Assembly (NCBI RefSeq): GCF_005082585.1
Contig: NZ_CP034855.1
Location: 558,001 to 622,000, forward strand
Reading direction: 5' to 3'
DNA from: Buchnera aphidicola (Sitobion avenae)
GTDB lineage: Bacteria > Pseudomonadota > Gammaproteobacteria > Enterobacterales > Enterobacteriaceae
DNA length: 64,000 nt
Part shown: positions 61,539 through 64,000 of the stretch, piece after piece
How the letters are laid out: the number at the start of each line of letters is the position of its first letter
Numbering within the stretch: the stretch's first letter is position 1
Made by a program: the position numbers and the translations under genes
The notes under the pieces: generated by a model
The model's input: only the letters and a program-made list of their open reading frames with translations
What the model was told of the DNA's origin: nothing
Database searches by the model: none

Positions 61539-62495
61539 ATGAATTTTAATATCTATAAAAAAACACTAAGAATTGCAACTAGAAAAAGCCCATTAGCCTT
61601 AGAACAAACTAAATATGTTCAAAAAAAAATACTATCTTTATATCCAGATTTGAATATAAAATTAGTACCTATTGTTACTCATGGAGATAATATTTTAAAT
61701 CAATCTCTTTCAAAAATTGGAGGAAAAGGTTTATTTATTAAAGAACTAGAACGCGCTCTACTTGAAAACAAAGCAGATATTGCAATTCATTCTATGAAAG
61801 ATCTGCCAGTAAATATCACAAAAGAATTATCTTTAGTTAGTATATGTAAAAGAGGAAATGCTTTAGATTCACTAGTTTCTAATAATTATGAATCAATCAA
61901 TAAGTTACCTAAAGGAGCTACAGTCGGCACTTCTAGTTTAAGAAGACAATGTCAATTAATTACGTATCGTCCAGATTTAATTGTTTCTCCTTTAAGAGGT
62001 AATATAGGGACTCGATTAAATAAATTAGATCAAGGCAAATATGATGCAATTATTCTTGCTACTGAAGGATTGAATAGATTAAATCTAAAAAATAGAATTA
62101 CTCAAATTATACCTGCGGAGTTATCTCTACCTTCATGTGGTCAAGGTGCTATTGGTATTCAATCTAGACTACATGATAAAAAAGTTCTATTTTTTTTATC
62201 TCATCTTAATCATATTAATACTGTTATTGAAATTAATGCAGAAAGAGCATTTTGTAGAAAATTAGAATCGGGATGTCAAATTCCGATTGGAAGTTATGCT
62301 GTTTTAAAAAAAAATAAAATTTGGTTAAGAGGATTGGTAGGTTCACCTAACGGTAAAACAATATTAAAAGGAGAAAGAATAGGTTCGTATAACACAGGAG
62401 AAAAGATGGGATATTCACTTGCTGATGAATTGCTTAGAAATGGAGCTAAAAATATTCTTAACAATCTTCATGTTAAACAATTTTATTATATATGA
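61539..62495 (+). CDS. hemC: Porphobilinogen deaminase
   Basis: Condenses four porphobilinogens to hydroxymethylbilane on a dipyrromethane cofactor. 318 residues (E. coli 313). Seen: [49 protein letters not shown] (catalytic Asp region is nearby), [11 protein letters not shown] and the cofactor cysteine in [13 protein letters not shown]. The stop overlaps the hemD ATG as ATGA, so the two enzymes are translationally coupled. With hemD and hemW it shows that heme synthesis is at least partly kept. Confidence 0.96.
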   Translation: MNFNIYKKTLRIATRKSPLALEQTKYVQKKILSLYPDLNIKLVPIVTHGDNILNQSLSKIGGKGLFIKELERALLENKADIAIHSMKDLPVNITKELSLVSICKRGNALDSLVSNNYESINKLPKGATVGTSSLRRQCQLITYRPDLIVSPLRGNIGTRLNKLDQGKYDAIILATEGLNRLNLKNRITQIIPAELSLPSCGQGAIGIQSRLHDKKVLFFLSHLNHINTVIEINAERAFCRKLESGCQIPIGSYAVLKKNKIWLRGLVGSPNGKTILKGERIGSYNTGEKMGYSLADELLRNGAKNILNNLHVKQFYYI

Positions 62496-63248
62496 AAATA
62501 CTAGTAATACGACCCTCTCCTACAGGAGAAGAGTTAGCAAATGATCTAAATAGCATTGGCATACCTTCTTGGCATTTTTCATTGTTTGATTTTTGTCCAA
62601 GCTCCAGTTCAATTAGTTTATCAAAAAAAATTAATATATTATATCAATCAAAAATTATTCTTATTTTTTCTAAAAAATCTGTTTATTATACAAATTTATA
62701 TTTGAAGAAAAATAATTTAAAGTGGCCTTTTCATGCAAGATATTATGCTATTGGGGAAAGTACTGCTTTTTTTCTCTACAACTATATAAAAAAAAATTTT
62801 TTTTCCTACAAAAAAAGAAAATAGTGAAGAATTATTAAAAATATTATATAAAGATAAAATAAAAAATAGCAGAATAACTTTATTACAAGGAGAAAACGGA
62901 CGAAAACTAATAGAAAAAAAATTAAAAAAAGAAGGTTTTAAAGTTTGTTTGATTGAATGTTATAAAAGAGTTTTAAAAATTTTTGATGCTAATATAGAGA
63001 TTAAAAAATGGTATTCATATAAAATAAATACTTTAGTAGTAGCAAGTGGTGAATCTTTATATCAATTAAAAAACATTGTTCATAAAAATAATCAAAAGAG
63101 ATGGCTATTTAAATGTAAAATTTTTGTTGTTGGTCAAAGATTATCAATAATAGCAAAAAAACTAGGATGGAAAAATATAATAATTTCAAAATATGCTAAT
63201 AATAAATATTTTCTTAGCGTAATTAAAAAAGAAAATATTAAAAGTTAA
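62492..63248 (+). pseudogene. hemD: Uroporphyrinogen-III synthase, frameshifted at an A9T8 tract
   Basis: Closes hydroxymethylbilane to uroporphyrinogen III. The ATG at 62492 opens [19 protein letters not shown], but the frame stops at 62824. From the A9T8 tract (62788-62804) the continuing homology is in another frame: IFFPTKKENSEELL, then ITLLQGENGRKLIEKKL, CYKRV and VVGQRLSIIAKKLGW. Loss of one A or T would restore 251 residues (E. coli 246), aligned with QKILYPQDREISEVLL of E. coli. Both halves are otherwise well conserved, so the break is recent, rescued by slippage, or a sequencing error. Confidence 0.88.
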
Positions 63249-63253
63249 TTTTT

Positions 63254-63330
63254 TGGTCGGCGAAAGAGGATTTGAACCTCTGACCTACTGGTCCCAAACC
63301 AGTTGCGCTACCAAGCTGCGCTATTCGCCG
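63254..63330 (-). tRNA. tRNA-Pro(TGG)
   Basis: On the minus strand the acceptor CGGCGAA pairs with TTCGCCG; the anticodon arm ACTGGTTTGGGACCAGT gives anticodon TGG; the T-arm is GAGG-TTCAAAT-CCTC; CCA is encoded. It matches E. coli proM. Last of a three-tRNA operon on the minus strand, 23 bp behind tRNA-His. hemD ends 5 bp away on the other strand. Confidence 0.97.
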
Positions 63331-63357
63331 TTTTGAAGCTAAAAATTTTTATTTTTT

Positions 63358-63434
63358 TGGGGTGGCTAATGGGATTTGAACCCATGACCACTGGAATCAC
63401 AATCCAGCACTCTACCAACTGAGCTATAGCCACC
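63358..63434 (-). tRNA. tRNA-His(GTG)
   Basis: Acceptor GTGGCTA/TAGCCAC with the extra G at -1 opposite C73, the histidine identity element. The anticodon arm CTGGATTGTGATTCCAG gives GTG. CCA is encoded. It matches E. coli hisR. Middle tRNA of the Arg-His-Pro operon, 31 bp behind tRNA-Arg. Confidence 0.97.
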
Positions 63435-63465
63435 AATTTAAAATTTTTTTATAAAAAAAAATAAG

Positions 63466-63539
63466 TGCGCTCGACAGGATTTGAACCTGACACCTCTACC
63501 TTCGGAAGGTAGCGCTCTATCCAAATGAGCTACGAGCGC
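63466..63539 (-). tRNA. tRNA-Arg(CCG)
   Basis: Acceptor GCGCTCG/CGAGCGC; anticodon stem CTACC/GGTAG with loop TTCCGAA gives anticodon CCG, reading CGG. T-arm CAGG-TTCAAAT-CCTG. The discriminator is A and CCA is not encoded, unlike the two tRNAs behind it. It matches E. coli argX, first of argX-hisR-leuT-proM; leuT is missing. Confidence 0.95.
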
Positions 63540-63556
63540 ATTAATATAACAATTAG

Positions 63557-63585
63557 ATTTTAAAATTAATAACACCTCTTGTCCA
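63557..63585 (-). promoter_or_regulatory. Promoter of the tRNA-Arg-His-Pro operon
   Basis: On the minus strand TGGACA (63580-63585) and TAAAAT (63557-63562) are separated by 17 nt, each one base from consensus. The start would lie about 10 nt before the tRNA-Arg 5' end. Confidence 0.65.
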
Positions 63586-63746
63586 GCTTTTTTTTGGAAA
63601 ATTTCTATATTGTAAATATTATTATAGATAATATAATGAATGTTATTATTAAATACCCTGATTTTTAAAAAACAAAATAAAATTTTTTACAAAAGATTTA
63701 CGAGATATCAATTTAATATTTATCAAGATTGAAAATATTTTAAAAT

Positions 63747-64000
63747 TTATGAACGTTTCATCATGTCAAAAAATTCATCATTTGTTTTAGTCATAGATAG
63801 TTTGTTAAGTAAAAATTCCATTGCATCTATTTCACTCATAGGATGAATAATTTTCCTTAGAATCCACATTTTTTGAAGTTCATCTGGCAAAGTCAATAGC
63901 TCTTCTTTTCTGGTTCCAGATCTATTGTAGTCAATAGCGGGAAATACACGCTTTTCTGCAATTTTTCTAGACAATGGGAGTTCCATATTTCCTGTTCCTT
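63747..64000 (-). CDS. rho: Transcription termination factor Rho (3' end only)
   Basis: C-terminal 84 or so residues of the hexameric RNA helicase that ends transcription. The frame runs in from the window end (..[17 protein letters not shown]) and continues [25 protein letters not shown] to EFFDMMKRS, nearly identical to E. coli Rho. The N-terminal RNA-binding domain and Walker motifs are outside. In E. coli rho lies close upstream of the argX tRNA cluster, matching the order here. A 207-bp spacer without gene separates it from tRNA-Arg. Confidence 0.97.
   Translation of the reverse strand, partial: GTGNMELPLSRKIAEKRVFPAIDYNRSGTRKEELLTLPDELQKMWILRKIIHPMSEIDAMEFLLNKLSMTKTNDEFFDMMKRS

Overview
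The window is from the chromosome of Buchnera aphidicola, the obligate gammaproteobacterial endosymbiont of aphids. The DNA is extremely AT-rich. Nearly every protein is a shortened or near full-length version of an Escherichia coli protein, gene order follows E. coli blocks with genes deleted between survivors, spacers look degenerate, and there is no insertion sequence, prophage or CRISPR array. The host aphid species cannot be read from the sequence. The content (mtlA-mtlD, tsgA, ynfM, ibpA, tusBCD-rpsL-rpsG-fusA) fits the larger, about 0.6 Mb Buchnera genomes.

Layout. 1-4.7 kb: str operon on the minus strand (fkpA, tusD, tusC, tusB, rpsL, rpsG, fusA, cut by the window start). 5.2-12.4 kb: argD, tsgA, trpS, rpe, dam, aroB, aroK. 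12.8-16.6 kb: tRNA-Ser, deoD, deoB, prfC. 16.6-20.1 kb: gene-poor stretch with only nfuA and ssb. 20.1-29.5 kb: dnaB, gshB, ruvX, hemW, trmB, mutY, yggX, murI, sbcB, tmaR. 29.5-33.1 kb: tRNA-Asn, tRNA-Ile2, pyrE, dut, cysQ, rplI, rpsR, rpsF. 33.2-41.9 kb: rnr, purA, hflC, hflK, miaA, mutL. 42.0-47.7 kb: mtlD, mtlA, pgi, orn. 47.8-53.1 kb: tRNA-Gly, amiB, rpmE, a miniature ftsN, hslV, hslU, ibpA, fpr. 53.2-60.9 kb: epmA, coaD, a split orphan gene, rsmJ, pitA, ynfM, dapF. 61.1-64.0 kb: cyaY, hemC, hemD, tRNA-Pro, tRNA-His, tRNA-Arg and the 3' end of rho.

Together the genes cover translation (ribosomal proteins, EF-G, RF3, seven tRNAs, TrpRS, tRNA-modifying enzymes), supply of nutrients to the host (aroB and aroK for aromatic amino acids, argD for arginine and lysine, dapF for lysine and peptidoglycan), mannitol uptake feeding glycolysis (mtlA, mtlD, pgi), nucleotide salvage (deoD, deoB, pyrE, purA, dut), heat-shock proteostasis (hslVU, ibpA), wall and division (murI, amiB, ftsN) and heme/Fe-S work (hemW, hemC, hemD, cyaY, nfuA, yggX).

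The most interesting points are: (1) an 83-residue FtsN that keeps only the cytoplasmic part, the membrane segment and the essential E motif next to hslV; (2) three genes (amiB, an orphan gene, hemD) each broken by one base at a 9-nt A or T run, the kind of lesion known in Buchnera to be rescued by RNA polymerase slippage; (3) an ibpA heat-shock promoter built on an 11-A run; (4) several hairpins and one strong promoter-like site in spacers that have no obvious gene.
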